Source of the DNA: a bacterium
GTDB lineage: Bacteria; Patescibacteriota; Saccharimonadia; Saccharimonadales; Saccharimonadaceae
Assembly: GCA_030431855.1 (NCBI GenBank)
Contig: JAUIII010000004.1
Coordinates: forward strand, 1-59,475
Reading direction: 5' to 3'
DNA: 59,475 nt
Part shown: piece by piece, positions 41,392 to 51,033 of the stretch
Layout of the letters: every line of letters starts with the position of its first letter
Numbering within the stretch: position 1 is the first letter of the stretch
The notes under the pieces: model-generated
The model's input: only the letters and a program-made list of their open reading frames with translations
Database searches by the model: none
What the model was told of the DNA's origin: nothing
Made by a program: the position numbers and the translations under genes

Positions 41392-42516
41392 ATGGAAGAC
41401 TTAAACTTAAAACAGCTCACATTGGCAGTTCACACAATTGCCGAGGAAAAAAACCTCCCCGAGGACGTTGTGCTTGATGTTATTGAACAGGCAATCGCGG
41501 CAGCATGGCGACGCGACAACGGTGAGCGCGACCAAGATGTTCGAGCAGAACTCAATACTCAAAAAGGAACCGCAAAGGTATATGTACGCCATACGGTGGT
41601 AGAGGAAGTAGAAAACGACGCATATCAAATTAGTGTTGAGGATGCGCAGAAAATTAAAAAAGGCGCGAAACTCGACGACGTACTTGAAGATGTGCACGAA
41701 GTGACAAGCTTTGGTCGTGTAGCAGCACAGACAGCAAAGCAAGTTGTATTGCAGCGCTTGCGCGAAGCTGAACGAGAAGTTGTACTCGAAGAATATGAAG
41801 ACAAAATTGGCAGCATTGTGACTGGAACGGTACAGCGCGTTGAACCCCGTGTCGTTCGCGTTGAACTCGGTAAAGCAGTGGGTATCATCCCTCAAAGTGA
41901 GCAGATTCAGGGCGAGTTCTACAGTATTGGTAGTCGAATCAAGGTATTTATAAAGGATATCGAGCGTGACAATCGCGGCCCACAACTGATACTAAGTCGT
42001 GGCAACGAAGCGTTTGTCGAGCATTTGTTCATGCAGGAAGTGCCAGAAATGGAAACTGGTGCCGTTGAGATTAAAGCCATCGCACGAGAAGCGGGACGAC
42101 GCACGAAACTGGCGGTCTTTTCAAGCGTTCCTGGGGTAGACCCGGTCGGCACGTTTGTTGGTGGCCATGGAACGCGTGTGCAGGCGGTTATGAATGAAGT
42201 TGGCGATCAAGAAAAAATTGATATAATTCCCTACAGTGACGACCCAAATGAGTTCATCGTGAGCTCGCTAGGTCCAGCAGAGATTGCAAAGGTTGAGATA
42301 GACGAGAAAGCCAAATCTGCCAAGGTATTTGTCAATGAAGACCAGCAGTCAATTGCTATCGGCCGCGCTGGTCAAAACGTACGTCTGGCGAGTCGACTGA
42401 CAGGCTACGAACTTGATATCGAAACGGCTAAAGCGAAGGCGACTACTGAGCCAAAAGCGTCTCGGAAGAATATCGAAGATTCGCTGCTCGACGCAGTTAA
42501 CGAATCAGCAGACTAG
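41392..42516 (+). CDS. nusA: Transcription termination/antitermination factor NusA
   Basis: 374 aa. N-terminal RNA-polymerase-binding domain (1-125, LKQLTLAVHTIAEEKNLPEDVVLDVIEQAI), S1 domain (about 135-200, GSIVTGTVQRVEPRVVRVELG), KH1 and KH2 (about 230-345, PGVDPVGTFVGGHGTRVQAVMNE and AIGRAGQNVRLASRLTG). It modulates pausing and intrinsic termination. No acidic C-terminal repeats, as in most non-proteobacterial NusA. The presence of a terminator in its own leader suggests autogenous control. Confidence 0.96.
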   Translation: MEDLNLKQLTLAVHTIAEEKNLPEDVVLDVIEQAIAAAWRRDNGERDQDVRAELNTQKGTAKVYVRHTVVEEVENDAYQISVEDAQKIKKGAKLDDVLEDVHEVTSFGRVAAQTAKQVVLQRLREAEREVVLEEYEDKIGSIVTGTVQRVEPRVVRVELGKAVGIIPQSEQIQGEFYSIGSRIKVFIKDIERDNRGPQLILSRGNEAFVEHLFMQEVPEMETGAVEIKAIAREAGRRTKLAVFSSVPGVDPVGTFVGGHGTRVQAVMNEVGDQEKIDIIPYSDDPNEFIVSSLGPAEIAKVEIDEKAKSAKVFVNEDQQSIAIGRAGQNVRLASRLTGYELDIETAKAKATTEPKASRKNIEDSLLDAVNESAD

Positions 42517-42530
42517 TATGTCGCAACCCA

Positions 42531-42566
42531 AATTAGCACTCGTATTGCACGAGTGCTAATTTTTTT
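42531..42566 (+). terminator. nusA terminator built from the CIRCE palindrome
   Basis: 13-bp perfect stem AATTAGCACTCGT / ACGAGTGCTAATT with a 5-nt loop, followed by seven T. Confidence 0.85.
42533..42559 (+). promoter_or_regulatory. CIRCE operator (HrcA binding site) upstream of clpC
   Basis: Exact CIRCE consensus TTAGCACTC, N9, GAGTGCTAA. The -35 hexamer of the clpC promoter (TTGCAC, 42545-42550) is inside the N9 spacer and the -10 TATACT lies at 42568-42573 (17 bp), so HrcA binding would block polymerase directly. Confidence 0.92.
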
Positions 42567-42567
42567 G

Positions 42568-42573
42568 TATACT
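42568..42573 (+). promoter_or_regulatory. -10 box of the clpC promoter
   Basis: TATACT, 17 bp downstream of TTGCAC; leader of about 35 nt with GGAGGA at 42601-42606 as ribosome site. Confidence 0.65.
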
Positions 42574-42613
42574 AGGTATAGAATGCAAGATAAACGCGTG
42601 GAGGACGAACAAT

Positions 42614-45100
42614 ATGAGTGAAGATTTCGCAGAGTTTGTCGGAAAGTTGACTGATAACGCGAAAACCAGTCTACAACACGCTGGCGCGATAGCACGCGGG
42701 TACGGTAGTAATTATATTGGTACCGAGCATTTACTCATGGGCGTCCTTGCGCAAGGGTCATCGGTTGGCGCAAAACTGCTGGCCGACGCCAACGTAACTT
42801 TGGAACGCACAGAACTTGCCCTTAACCTTTCTCCTCGAAATTTTATTGTGAGCACAGGCATGATTGGGCTCAGTGACACGGTGAAATTAACGCTAAAGAT
42901 GGGCTGGGAAATCGCTCAAGAGTTTCATCAAGACTACGTGGGCACAGAACATATTTTATATAGTATATTGAGCCAAAAGGGCGCAAAAGCAACCTCTCTA
43001 CTTGCAGACATGGACGTTGATACTGAAGCGATGAAAGCTGAAATAGAAGACATTTTCGAGCGTCAACACAATTCGTTTCACGATAGTGACATAACAACTG
43101 CCCCAAAGGAAAAGCGAAAACGTGGCGGTGCGCTTGAAACGTTTGGATCTGACCTAACGGCCCAAGCGCGCGCTGGTAAGCTAGACCCAGTAGTGGGCAG
43201 AGGCAACCAGCTTGAGCGAATGGTAACGATTCTTAGTCGACGTACAAAGAATAACCCGGTGCTTATCGGAGACCCCGGGGTTGGAAAAACTGCTATCGTT
43301 GAGGGCCTTGCCCAGCGCATAGCCAACGAGGATGTTCCGGATCATATGCTGGACAAGAGGGTGATTCAGTTAGATATGGCAGGTATGATTGCAGGGACAA
43401 AATATCGTGGAGAGTTTGAAGAACGCTTGAAAAAAGTAATGAGCGAAATTCGTACGCAGAAAAATATCGTGCTGTTTATTGACGAACTTCACCTGCTGGT
43501 AGGCGCCGGAGCTGCAGAGGGGGCGCTTGACGCTGCGAATATTCTAAAGCCTGCGCTCGCTCGCGGAGAACTTCACCTAATAGGTGCAACGACGCTCGAT
43601 GAGTATCGGAAGTACGTTGAGAAAGACGCGGCGCTTGAGCGACGCTTACAGCCGATTGTGGTTCCTGAGCCAAGTCTGAAAGATACAATTTCGATACTAA
43701 AAGGATTGCGTACATACTATGAGAAACATCATGGCGTTGCAATGAGTGATGAAGTGCTTGAAATGGCAGTTCAAATGGCAGATAGGTATGTCTCTGAGCG
43801 CTTTATGCCAGACAAGGCAATTGACGTAATTGACGAGGCGGCAGCCCGAGTTCGAGTGAAACATGGACATAAGCCAAGCAAAGCTCGTGAGTACGCGAAA
43901 GAACTCAAGAATCTCAACGAGAAAATGGAGGATGCTGTCGCCGCCGAAGATTATGAGCGGGCTGCTTTATACAAAACTCGTAGCAGTCAAGTTTCACAGA
44001 AGCTTGATGAACTAAAACGACGATATGAACAGAAGAATCCCATTAAGCTTTCCGATGATGACGTTGCCCATGCTGTTGCAGTGATGACTGGCATACCAGT
44101 GAAGCGTGTACAGAAGTCTGAAGCACGTATGCTGCAATCGCTGGAAAAACATTTGGCGAAGCATATTATTGGTCAAGAAGAAGCTGTCGAAAAAGTTTCT
44201 CGAGCCGTTCGACGCAGTCGGAGCGGCATAGCTAGCAGCAAGCGTCCAATAGGTAGTTTTGTATTTATGGGTCCAACAGGCGTCGGCAAAACAGAGCTTG
44301 CGCGCGTGCTGGCGCGGGAGGTGTTTGGTAGCGACGACGCATTGATTAAAATTGATATGAGCGAGTTCGGTGAACGACACAATACCAGTCGCTTACTGGG
44401 TGCCCCAGCTGGCTATGTGGGCTATGATGACGGGGGTCAGCTAACAGATAAAATCCGGCGACAACCGTATAGCGTAGTGCTATTTGACGAAATCGAAAAA
44501 GCTCACCCAGATGTGTTTCAGCTACTCTTGCAGCTACTTGAAGATGGAGCATTAACCGACGCGAAGGGGCGTCGGGTAGATTTCAGTAACACTATCGTCA
44601 TACTCACTAGCAACCTGGGGGCTGATGCAATGCAACGGGAGGCGAGCTTAGGCTTTAACTCTACATCAAGAAAAGGCAACGAAAAGCTCGACGAACTACA
44701 CGAAGAGAATAAGATAAAAACCAAACGTGCCCTCGAAAAAATAATGCGTCCTGAGCTGATCAATCGCTTTGACTCTATCATTACATTCAGGGCTTTGACG
44801 AAAAAAGAAATTTCGAAAATATTCGATACGTTGATAAACGAATTACAAGCTAGATTAGTTCAGAAGGGTATACACCTAGTGGTAACACCATCTGCAAAAA
44901 AACATATTATGAAAATTGGACATGACGAAAAGTTTGGGGCGCGACCAATGCGACGCGCGATTGAGGACGAACTAGAGCATGCAATAGCCGAGGGCATACT
45001 ATCTGGCACGTTTGAGAAAGGCTCCTTATTGACGGCTCGTGCCCTAAAAGGTACCATAACCATTAATGCCACAACCGAATCAAACAACGAGACCTCGTAA
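42614..45100 (+). CDS. clpC: ATP-dependent Clp protease ATPase subunit ClpC
   Basis: 828 aa Hsp100 unfoldase. Clp N domain 1-150, AAA1 with Walker A GDPGVGKT (219-226), UVR-type middle domain (about 425-460, [19 protein letters not shown]) that marks ClpC rather than ClpB, and AAA2 with Walker A GPTGVGKT (553-560). It feeds proteins to ClpP. A perfect CIRCE operator upstream predicts heat-shock control by HrcA. The 3-prime end overlaps the next gene by 35 nt in another frame. Confidence 0.95.
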   Translation: MSEDFAEFVGKLTDNAKTSLQHAGAIARGYGSNYIGTEHLLMGVLAQGSSVGAKLLADANVTLERTELALNLSPRNFIVSTGMIGLSDTVKLTLKMGWEIAQEFHQDYVGTEHILYSILSQKGAKATSLLADMDVDTEAMKAEIEDIFERQHNSFHDSDITTAPKEKRKRGGALETFGSDLTAQARAGKLDPVVGRGNQLERMVTILSRRTKNNPVLIGDPGVGKTAIVEGLAQRIANEDVPDHMLDKRVIQLDMAGMIAGTKYRGEFEERLKKVMSEIRTQKNIVLFIDELHLLVGAGAAEGALDAANILKPALARGELHLIGATTLDEYRKYVEKDAALERRLQPIVVPEPSLKDTISILKGLRTYYEKHHGVAMSDEVLEMAVQMADRYVSERFMPDKAIDVIDEAAARVRVKHGHKPSKAREYAKELKNLNEKMEDAVAAEDYERAALYKTRSSQVSQKLDELKRRYEQKNPIKLSDDDVAHAVAVMTGIPVKRVQKSEARMLQSLEKHLAKHIIGQEEAVEKVSRAVRRSRSGIASSKRPIGSFVFMGPTGVGKTELARVLAREVFGSDDALIKIDMSEFGERHNTSRLLGAPAGYVGYDDGGQLTDKIRRQPYSVVLFDEIEKAHPDVFQLLLQLLEDGALTDAKGRRVDFSNTIVILTSNLGADAMQREASLGFNSTSRKGNEKLDELHEENKIKTKRALEKIMRPELINRFDSIITFRALTKKEISKIFDTLINELQARLVQKGIHLVVTPSAKKHIMKIGHDEKFGARPMRRAIEDELEHAIAEGILSGTFEKGSLLTARALKGTITINATTESNNETS

Positions 45101-46070
45101 GCGAAACACACAGCTTGCATCTGTATTAATGGTGGCGCTGATAACATTGCTTGCAGTTGTCTACCATCAGTGGATTGTAGACGCGTTTCACTATGTTTCG
45201 TATCAGCCATCAAAAGCTGTTGCGAGCATCAGCCAGACGACAAACCTCACCGATACCGGTAAGTTTTATTTTTATGCAAGTCGTCCAGATATTGCTGGTC
45301 GTTCAACGTTTAACGATGAGTGCCAGCGTATGGAGGCAGACAGCCCCGTGCTTGGTTGCTATGTCTCGCAGCGCATATACATTTTCGACGTGACAAACAA
45401 ACAACTCTCAGGGATTGAAGAAGTAACTGCAGCCCACGAGCTTCTGCATGCTGTCTGGGAGCGTATGTCTGATGCAGATAGAAACAAGCTTTCTGAGCAT
45501 CTACAGTCGGACTACAAGAAAGTGCGTGACAAAGACCTCATCGAACGGATGAAATATTATAAAAAGTATGAACCTGGAGAAGAGAACAATGAGCTCTTCT
45601 CTATACTCGGGACCGAATTCAGAAACTTAAGCGCGCCTCTCGAAAAGGAATATGCTAAGTACTTTGCAGATCGTCTCGCGATTGTTTCGTTCCACGAGAA
45701 CTCTCAAGCGGTTTTTGATAGGCTCAGCAACAAAGCAGCGAGCCTTGCTTCCAGATTAAACAGTCTGATTGATGGAATCAACCAAGCAACCGAGCGTTAT
45801 AACACGCAAGCAAAAGCGCTAGAGCAGCAAATTGCCGCTTTTAATACACGTGCCCAACAGCAAGGTGGCTTCAGTACTCAGGGTGAATTTGACGCTGCAC
45901 GAGCTCAGTTGCTAACCGAAGTCGAAAGGTTAAAGGCGACGCGCGCGCGGATAAATAGTGACATAACTCTATCAAAAAAGCTACGGAGCGAATTAGAAGC
46001 GGTTGCCGCGGAATCATCCGCACTGAATAAGAGTATTGATAGTAATCTTGCACCAGCGGCAGAGCTGTAA
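45066..46070 (+). CDS. Membrane-anchored HExxH metalloprotease-like protein
   Basis: 334 aa, family not recognised. Basic N terminus and one transmembrane segment (about 17-35); then an extracytoplasmic domain with TAAHELLHAVW, where HELLH (124-128) matches the zincin HExxH signature. Residues 225-330 form a long coiled coil (QATERYNTQAKALEQQIAAF and on) ending near the C terminus. Two Cys (86, 98) could form a disulfide. A surface protease or inactive zincin with a coiled-coil arm is suggested. The start overlaps the clpC end by 35 nt; a late start cannot be excluded. Confidence 0.65.
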   Translation: MPQPNQTTRPRKRNTQLASVLMVALITLLAVVYHQWIVDAFHYVSYQPSKAVASISQTTNLTDTGKFYFYASRPDIAGRSTFNDECQRMEADSPVLGCYVSQRIYIFDVTNKQLSGIEEVTAAHELLHAVWERMSDADRNKLSEHLQSDYKKVRDKDLIERMKYYKKYEPGEENNELFSILGTEFRNLSAPLEKEYAKYFADRLAIVSFHENSQAVFDRLSNKAASLASRLNSLIDGINQATERYNTQAKALEQQIAAFNTRAQQQGGFSTQGEFDAARAQLLTEVERLKATRARINSDITLSKKLRSELEAVAAESSALNKSIDSNLAPAAEL

Positions 46071-46076
46071 CTAAGG

Positions 46077-46082
46077 TATACT
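46077..46082 (+). promoter_or_regulatory. -10 box of leaderless promoter for radA
   Basis: TATACT with 6 nt (AGACCT) before the ATG at 46089. Confidence 0.65.
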
Positions 46083-46088
46083 AGACCT

Positions 46089-47438
46089 ATGGCGAAAGCA
46101 AAACACAAATTTGTGTGCAATAACTGTGGCGCACAGTACCCGAAATGGACAGGTAAGTGTGATAATTGCGGAGAATGGAACACATTAGCTGAAGAGCTAG
46201 TTGAAACTGGTGCGTCTGCTGTTGCAAAAAGTCATAGCAGTGGCACGGTACTGCGTCCACAAACGATAGGATCGATCGCTGATGAGCAAAGGCTGGCGAG
46301 ACTTGATACAGGTATTGCAGACGTCAATGAGGTTCTAGGCGGGGGTATTTTACCAGGTGGCGTGATGCTGCTGGCTGGTCAACCAGGTATTGGTAAAAGC
46401 ACTGTGCTGCTTCAGATTGCTGCGTATGTGGCGCGCAGCAAACCGGTGCTATATGTGAGTGGAGAGGAGAGCGCTCATCAGGTAAAATTGCGCGCTCAAC
46501 GACTGGGAGCACATACGCAAGACCAGCTAAGTTTTGTCGCGAGTACCAGCGCTGATGATATTGCAGCAACCATTCGATCGGATGCGCACAGTCTTGTTAT
46601 TATTGACTCCATACAAACACTCAGCCTCGCTGAAGTTGCTAGTGCACCGGGAAGCGTTAGTCAGATTACCAATAGCAGCAATGTGATACTCCGCGCAGCC
46701 AAGGCTTCAGGCGCTGCGGTGGTGTTAGTAGGGCACGTCACAAAAGAAGGTAGTATTGCTGGTCCAAAAGTTCTCGAGCATCTGGTCGACGTTGTTCTAC
46801 AGTTTGAGGGTGATCGCTACGGTGGGTTTAAGATACTTAGAGCTGCCAAGAATCGCTTTGGCTCTACGAGCGAAGCAGCGATTTTCGACATGGACGAAAC
46901 AGGACTGCACATTGTTGAGAACCCATCGGCTGCGCTACTCGCAGAGCGACAAAATTCCGATGGCTCGGTGGTGCTCGCAACGATGGAGGGTAATCGGCCA
47001 CTTCTCGTAGAAATCCAGGCACTTGTCAATCCAACGAATTTCGGCTATCCTAAGCGGACAGCTAGCGGCTTCGACTTAAACCGATTAAATGTTATTATTG
47101 CCGTTCTCGAACGGCGCACAAAATTGAATTTATCAGATAAGGATATTTACATAAACGTCGTTGGAGGCCTCAAACTGTCTGACCCCGCGGCCGATCTTGC
47201 GATTTGTATGGCTATCGCAAGCGCAGCGGCTCAGCGTAAGCTCGAGGAGCATACGGTAGTATTTGGCGAAGTCGGTCTTGGTGGCGAAATTCGATCAGTC
47301 ATGTCTGCTGCACGGCGTAGTGCTGAGGCAAAAAAACTAGGCTTTACAAATATTATTGGCCCAAAGTCGTCTGCTAAAGCAGGCATCACGACATCGGTTG
47401 CAACGTTGCGCCAAGCACTTATCGACTATTTGAAATAA
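46089..47438 (+). CDS. radA: DNA repair protein RadA (Sms)
   Basis: 449 aa. N-terminal C4 zinc finger (C10, C13, C24, C27), RecA-like core with Walker A GQPGIGKST (97-105), the RadA-specific KNRFG motif, and a C-terminal Lon-protease-like domain (about 290-449, inactive in the family). It is a DnaB-type helicase that drives branch migration during recombination and, in competent bacteria, integrates incoming DNA. Confidence 0.96.
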   Translation: MAKAKHKFVCNNCGAQYPKWTGKCDNCGEWNTLAEELVETGASAVAKSHSSGTVLRPQTIGSIADEQRLARLDTGIADVNEVLGGGILPGGVMLLAGQPGIGKSTVLLQIAAYVARSKPVLYVSGEESAHQVKLRAQRLGAHTQDQLSFVASTSADDIAATIRSDAHSLVIIDSIQTLSLAEVASAPGSVSQITNSSNVILRAAKASGAAVVLVGHVTKEGSIAGPKVLEHLVDVVLQFEGDRYGGFKILRAAKNRFGSTSEAAIFDMDETGLHIVENPSAALLAERQNSDGSVVLATMEGNRPLLVEIQALVNPTNFGYPKRTASGFDLNRLNVIIAVLERRTKLNLSDKDIYINVVGGLKLSDPAADLAICMAIASAAAQRKLEEHTVVFGEVGLGGEIRSVMSAARRSAEAKKLGFTNIIGPKSSAKAGITTSVATLRQALIDYLK

Positions 47439-47450
47439 TGAAAGGAATGT

Positions 47451-48260
47451 ATGGAATTAGTAATACTGACTCTGGTGGGGATTGCAGTTATCGAGGTATC
47501 GTACCTCATATACATGCAGCACACGCCACATCTAAAAAATAAACGACTCGCGAAGCCCGTCTTTGTCGACACGTCTGTCCTCATGGATGGCAGGGTTTTA
47601 ACCGCTGCAATGACTGGTTTTGTCCCGTCAAGGCTCGTCATACCACGAAGCGTTGTCTCTGAATTGCAGCTTGTTGCCGATAGCGCCGATCCAGACAAGC
47701 GCTCTCGCGCTCGACGTGGCCTCGACGCAATTAATGAACTGAAAGAAATAAAGCATGTGAGTGTGGAGATATTACATGATGGGCCTGTTGGACACGGCGG
47801 AGTGGATACTCGGCTCGTCGAGCTTGCGAAGAAGCATCATGGCTATATTTGTACTATTGACTTTAATCTCAATAAAGTTGCCCAAGTTGAGGGTATATTC
47901 GTACTCAATATTAACGAACTTGCTTCAAACCTACGCATGGCATTTCTGCCAGGGGAGAAGGTGTCTCTAGAGCTCATTCAAAAAGGAAACGACTCTCAGC
48001 AAGCGGTAGGATACCTAAGTGACGGTACGATGGTCGTTGTTGAGAAAGCGGTCAAAGATATTGGCACTACAGTTGAGGTTGAGTTCATTCGAGCACTACA
48101 GACGGCAGCGGGCCGTATGATGTTCGCAAAAAAGGTGGGAAAGGCGCAGGATAAGGACATTACTAGGCACAGTGGTCGCAAGCGACCTTCTAGCTCACGA
48201 GGCGCACGTAAAGCGCCGAAAAATGCCGAGGATAGCCTCGTTCAACTCGCAAATGAGTAG
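47451..48260 (+). CDS. PIN-TRAM domain protein (YacL-like)
   Basis: 269 aa. A hydrophobic N-terminal segment (1-22) may anchor it. The PIN nuclease domain starts VFVDTSVLMDGR (D40, D46) and includes TIDFNLNKVAQ with a further acidic residue; a TRAM domain follows (about 180-235, LIQKGNDSQQAVGYLSDGTMVVVE), then a basic Ser/Arg tail. Bacillus YacL has the same PIN-TRAM arrangement after membrane segments, and its gene is usually next to radA, as here (12 nt gap). Confidence 0.9.
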   Translation: MELVILTLVGIAVIEVSYLIYMQHTPHLKNKRLAKPVFVDTSVLMDGRVLTAAMTGFVPSRLVIPRSVVSELQLVADSADPDKRSRARRGLDAINELKEIKHVSVEILHDGPVGHGGVDTRLVELAKKHHGYICTIDFNLNKVAQVEGIFVLNINELASNLRMAFLPGEKVSLELIQKGNDSQQAVGYLSDGTMVVVEKAVKDIGTTVEVEFIRALQTAAGRMMFAKKVGKAQDKDITRHSGRKRPSSSRGARKAPKNAEDSLVQLANE

Positions 48261-50948
48261 CTATGGGCCTGAAGACGAAGGTGGTTTATACCTTTGTGAG
48301 GCAGAGTCGGAGTAATAGCCGCTGTCAACGATGTTTGCAGAAATTCTTCCTGCTTTCTTGATATCGTATGTCGTTGTGTAGGTGCCGCTGTTCTTGACAC
48401 TCATCGAAGCAATACTCTGGCCATCGTAACTTATAGATAGAGTATCGAGAGCGAAGGTACCTCTATTGACGCGAACACTGATTTCGTTGCCATTCACGGT
48501 AATGCCGCTAATAGAGGGGCCCTGATCGCTACAGCTGTGAGCGTCGTCTTTCGCGTTGGCATCATATCCGTCTGGTGCAATGTAGATGGTCTTTTTTGAA
48601 ACAGGGTCAGTGGTCTTAGTGACTTTAATTTTTATCTTTGCGTCATCGGGCGTACATTTCGTCGCTCGCTTCTTAGAGACTTTATCGAAAGTTAGTTCCT
48701 CGCCGCTTAATGCTTTCGAGCGGTTATACCACGATGGATACACTTCGCTGCCGATTCTCTGTATACCTTTTGGCTGCTTGAACCAATCACCCTGCTTTGC
48801 CTCACCGTCTTTGATATAAAGTTGGGTCGCGTAGGCCATAACAGGATCGAGCACTATTGCTGGAATGTTCGAGTAGCCAAATTTAAGCGGTTGCAGCGCC
48901 GGGTTGCCAAGCCATATAGCGCCAGCGACGTGTGGTGTGTAGCCGGTTGTCCAGATATCTCGCGCCTGACGATTCACACCAGTGTCACTCGTACCTGTTT
49001 TTACAGCCATCTTGATTCCTTGGGCATCGAGTGTTGGCGTAATAGACCTTCCGAATAGCCCAAGCCTTGCATTGCTATCACCAAGGATGTCAGAGACCAC
49101 GTAGCTCGCTTGGTTGCTAACGACGCGTTTTGTTTCTTTTTTGTATTTTTCTAGCGTCTCACCGTTCGAATTAGTGACCTTTAAGATGCTACTGTTTGGC
49201 ATGTACATACCTCCACGAGCTAATGTACTGAACGCACCAACATGGTCGACCATTCGCGTGCCACACGCTCCGATTGCAGCAGACAAACTAGCTTGTTTTT
49301 CGTTACCGATCGTACAGTACGACTTATTACCCATGAGTCGTATTGTTTTTAACGTAGGATCGACGCCGCTAATTTGCATTGCCTTAATAGCAGGAATGTT
49401 TCGAGATAGTGCAAGGCTCTTTCTGAGGGTAATGTTGCCTCGGTAGCCCCCGTCGGCATTTGAAGGGGTATATGCCGGAGATCCAGCGAATGTGATTTTG
49501 CTGTCAGACAATATTGAACCGCTACCAAAATTGAGTGCATCTTCACCTTTATCTTCAAATAATTCCGTATAGACAAACGGCTTTATTGATGAGCCTGGTG
49601 AAATGAATGCAGTCGCGGCGTTATCTTGCCCAAAGCCAGGGTAGTTCCAGTCTCTGCTTCCCAGCATCGCGATAACTTGTCCAGTTTTAACATCTTCAAT
49701 TGTTCCAGCGCCGTTACTAAACCCGGCATAATCTGGGTAGTAAGAATTGAACATGCTTTTCATCTCTTTCTCGAGTTTACGTTGAACTCTCAAGTCGAGC
49801 GTAGTCGTCACGTTTAAGCCGCCACGGCCCACCGTAGCCTTGCCGAGTTTTTTCTCTAGTTCGCTGCGTACCATCATCACAAAGTGAGGCGCCTTGATGT
49901 TTTTGAACTGATTGCCCTCTGGTTGTACGGTATCAAGGATGGCCTCTTTCTTGGCTTTTTCTGCCTGTGCTTTCGTGATGAATTTTTCCCGCACCATTGA
50001 ATCAAGAACTTTGTGTTGGCGTGCAATCAGCGCTTCATTGCCAAATTCATTGTATGGGTTGTACAAGCCAGGCTGGTTTGGGATTGCGGCCAGCAGTGCA
50101 GATTCGGCCAGGGTTAAATCTTTTGCATGTTTATCAAAGTACGTGTTCGCAGCTGATTCAACTCCATTACGGCGTCCACCGTATGAACTTTCATTCAGGT
50201 AGAGGTTAAGAATCTGCGACTTGTTGTACATTCGCTCTACCTCTATAGCTAAAATCATTTCTTTAATCTTACGAGGGATACCGCTCAGGCCTCTATCTTG
50301 TGCCTCATCGGCGAAAAATACTTGCTTTACAAGCTGCTGCGTCAAGGTTGAGCCACCCTGTACGCTTTGTCCTTGTGTGTTGTTTATTGCCGCGCGAAGT
50401 AGTCCTGAAAAACTGACGCCATGGTGGCGGTAAAAGTCTTTATCTTCTATCGCAACGGTTGCTTCCTTCATGGTTTTCGCTATTTCGTTGCCATCCACAA
50501 CCAACTTGTAGTCGCCGTCGCCCTTGTCTTCCCAGAGCAGCTTACCATTGCGGTCGTAATACCGTGAAACAGTGGTTTGTACTCGTTTTGCGAGTTCGCT
50601 CGGTCGAATTTGATCGATATCTTTTCGGTAGTAGGCAAATAGTCCACCTGCTAGCAGGAACATGGCAAGGACACCAAGCCCCGCCACCTTTAGTGCCATC
50701 AATGCTCCCTCGCGACTAAACCAGTATTTCGCCTGACGCTTCGGGTTCAAGCGATAGAAAAACCGCTTCACAGGATGTTTGGGCAAAGTCGCAAGATACT
50801 CCGCCTTTTTACGTGCCAGCTGATCTTTGCGTGTTCGTCGCTTATGCGATAAGTTAGAGTACACGTTCATGCGACGTTTAGAAGACCTCGATGGTCGAGG
50901 TCGCGCAGTTTGCGCAGATTGTTTGCGTTCGCGTGATGTTTTTCCCAT
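48261..50948 (-). CDS. Class A penicillin-binding protein (PBP1A-type)
   Basis: 895 aa bifunctional peptidoglycan synthase. A very basic cytoplasmic head (1-80), one transmembrane helix (83-107), a GT51 glycosyltransferase domain (E168 in AIEDKDFYRHHGV; GGSTLTQQLVKQ), then the transpeptidase with SSIK (453-456), SRN (515-517) and KTGT (650-653). The C terminus (about 790-895) has an Ig-like beta domain and a Pro/Ser tail. The cell therefore polymerises its own wall. It converges with the PIN-TRAM gene with no gap. Confidence 0.95.
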   Translation of the reverse strand: MGKTSRERKQSAQTARPRPSRSSKRRMNVYSNLSHKRRTRKDQLARKKAEYLATLPKHPVKRFFYRLNPKRQAKYWFSREGALMALKVAGLGVLAMFLLAGGLFAYYRKDIDQIRPSELAKRVQTTVSRYYDRNGKLLWEDKGDGDYKLVVDGNEIAKTMKEATVAIEDKDFYRHHGVSFSGLLRAAINNTQGQSVQGGSTLTQQLVKQVFFADEAQDRGLSGIPRKIKEMILAIEVERMYNKSQILNLYLNESSYGGRRNGVESAANTYFDKHAKDLTLAESALLAAIPNQPGLYNPYNEFGNEALIARQHKVLDSMVREKFITKAQAEKAKKEAILDTVQPEGNQFKNIKAPHFVMMVRSELEKKLGKATVGRGGLNVTTTLDLRVQRKLEKEMKSMFNSYYPDYAGFSNGAGTIEDVKTGQVIAMLGSRDWNYPGFGQDNAATAFISPGSSIKPFVYTELFEDKGEDALNFGSGSILSDSKITFAGSPAYTPSNADGGYRGNITLRKSLALSRNIPAIKAMQISGVDPTLKTIRLMGNKSYCTIGNEKQASLSAAIGACGTRMVDHVGAFSTLARGGMYMPNSSILKVTNSNGETLEKYKKETKRVVSNQASYVVSDILGDSNARLGLFGRSITPTLDAQGIKMAVKTGTSDTGVNRQARDIWTTGYTPHVAGAIWLGNPALQPLKFGYSNIPAIVLDPVMAYATQLYIKDGEAKQGDWFKQPKGIQRIGSEVYPSWYNRSKALSGEELTFDKVSKKRATKCTPDDAKIKIKVTKTTDPVSKKTIYIAPDGYDANAKDDAHSCSDQGPSISGITVNGNEISVRVNRGTFALDTLSISYDGQSIASMSVKNSGTYTTTYDIKKAGRISANIVDSGYYSDSASQRYKPPSSSGP

Positions 50949-51020
50949 AAGTTATTAGTACTAGTATAGCACCAAACCCGGCGGTTGTTATGCTTAATTT
51001 TCATCTTCCTACTCCTGTAG

Positions 51021-51026
51021 TATACT
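51021..51026 (+). promoter_or_regulatory. -10 box of leaderless promoter for tyrS
   Basis: TATACT, 7 nt before the ATG at 51034. Confidence 0.6.
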
Positions 51027-51033
51027 GGTGCAT

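Noticed and set aside
42531-42566. CIRCE palindrome as only a terminator
   Set aside because: The arms match the CIRCE consensus exactly with the correct 9-bp spacer, and a heat-shock gene follows, so operator function is kept alongside termination.
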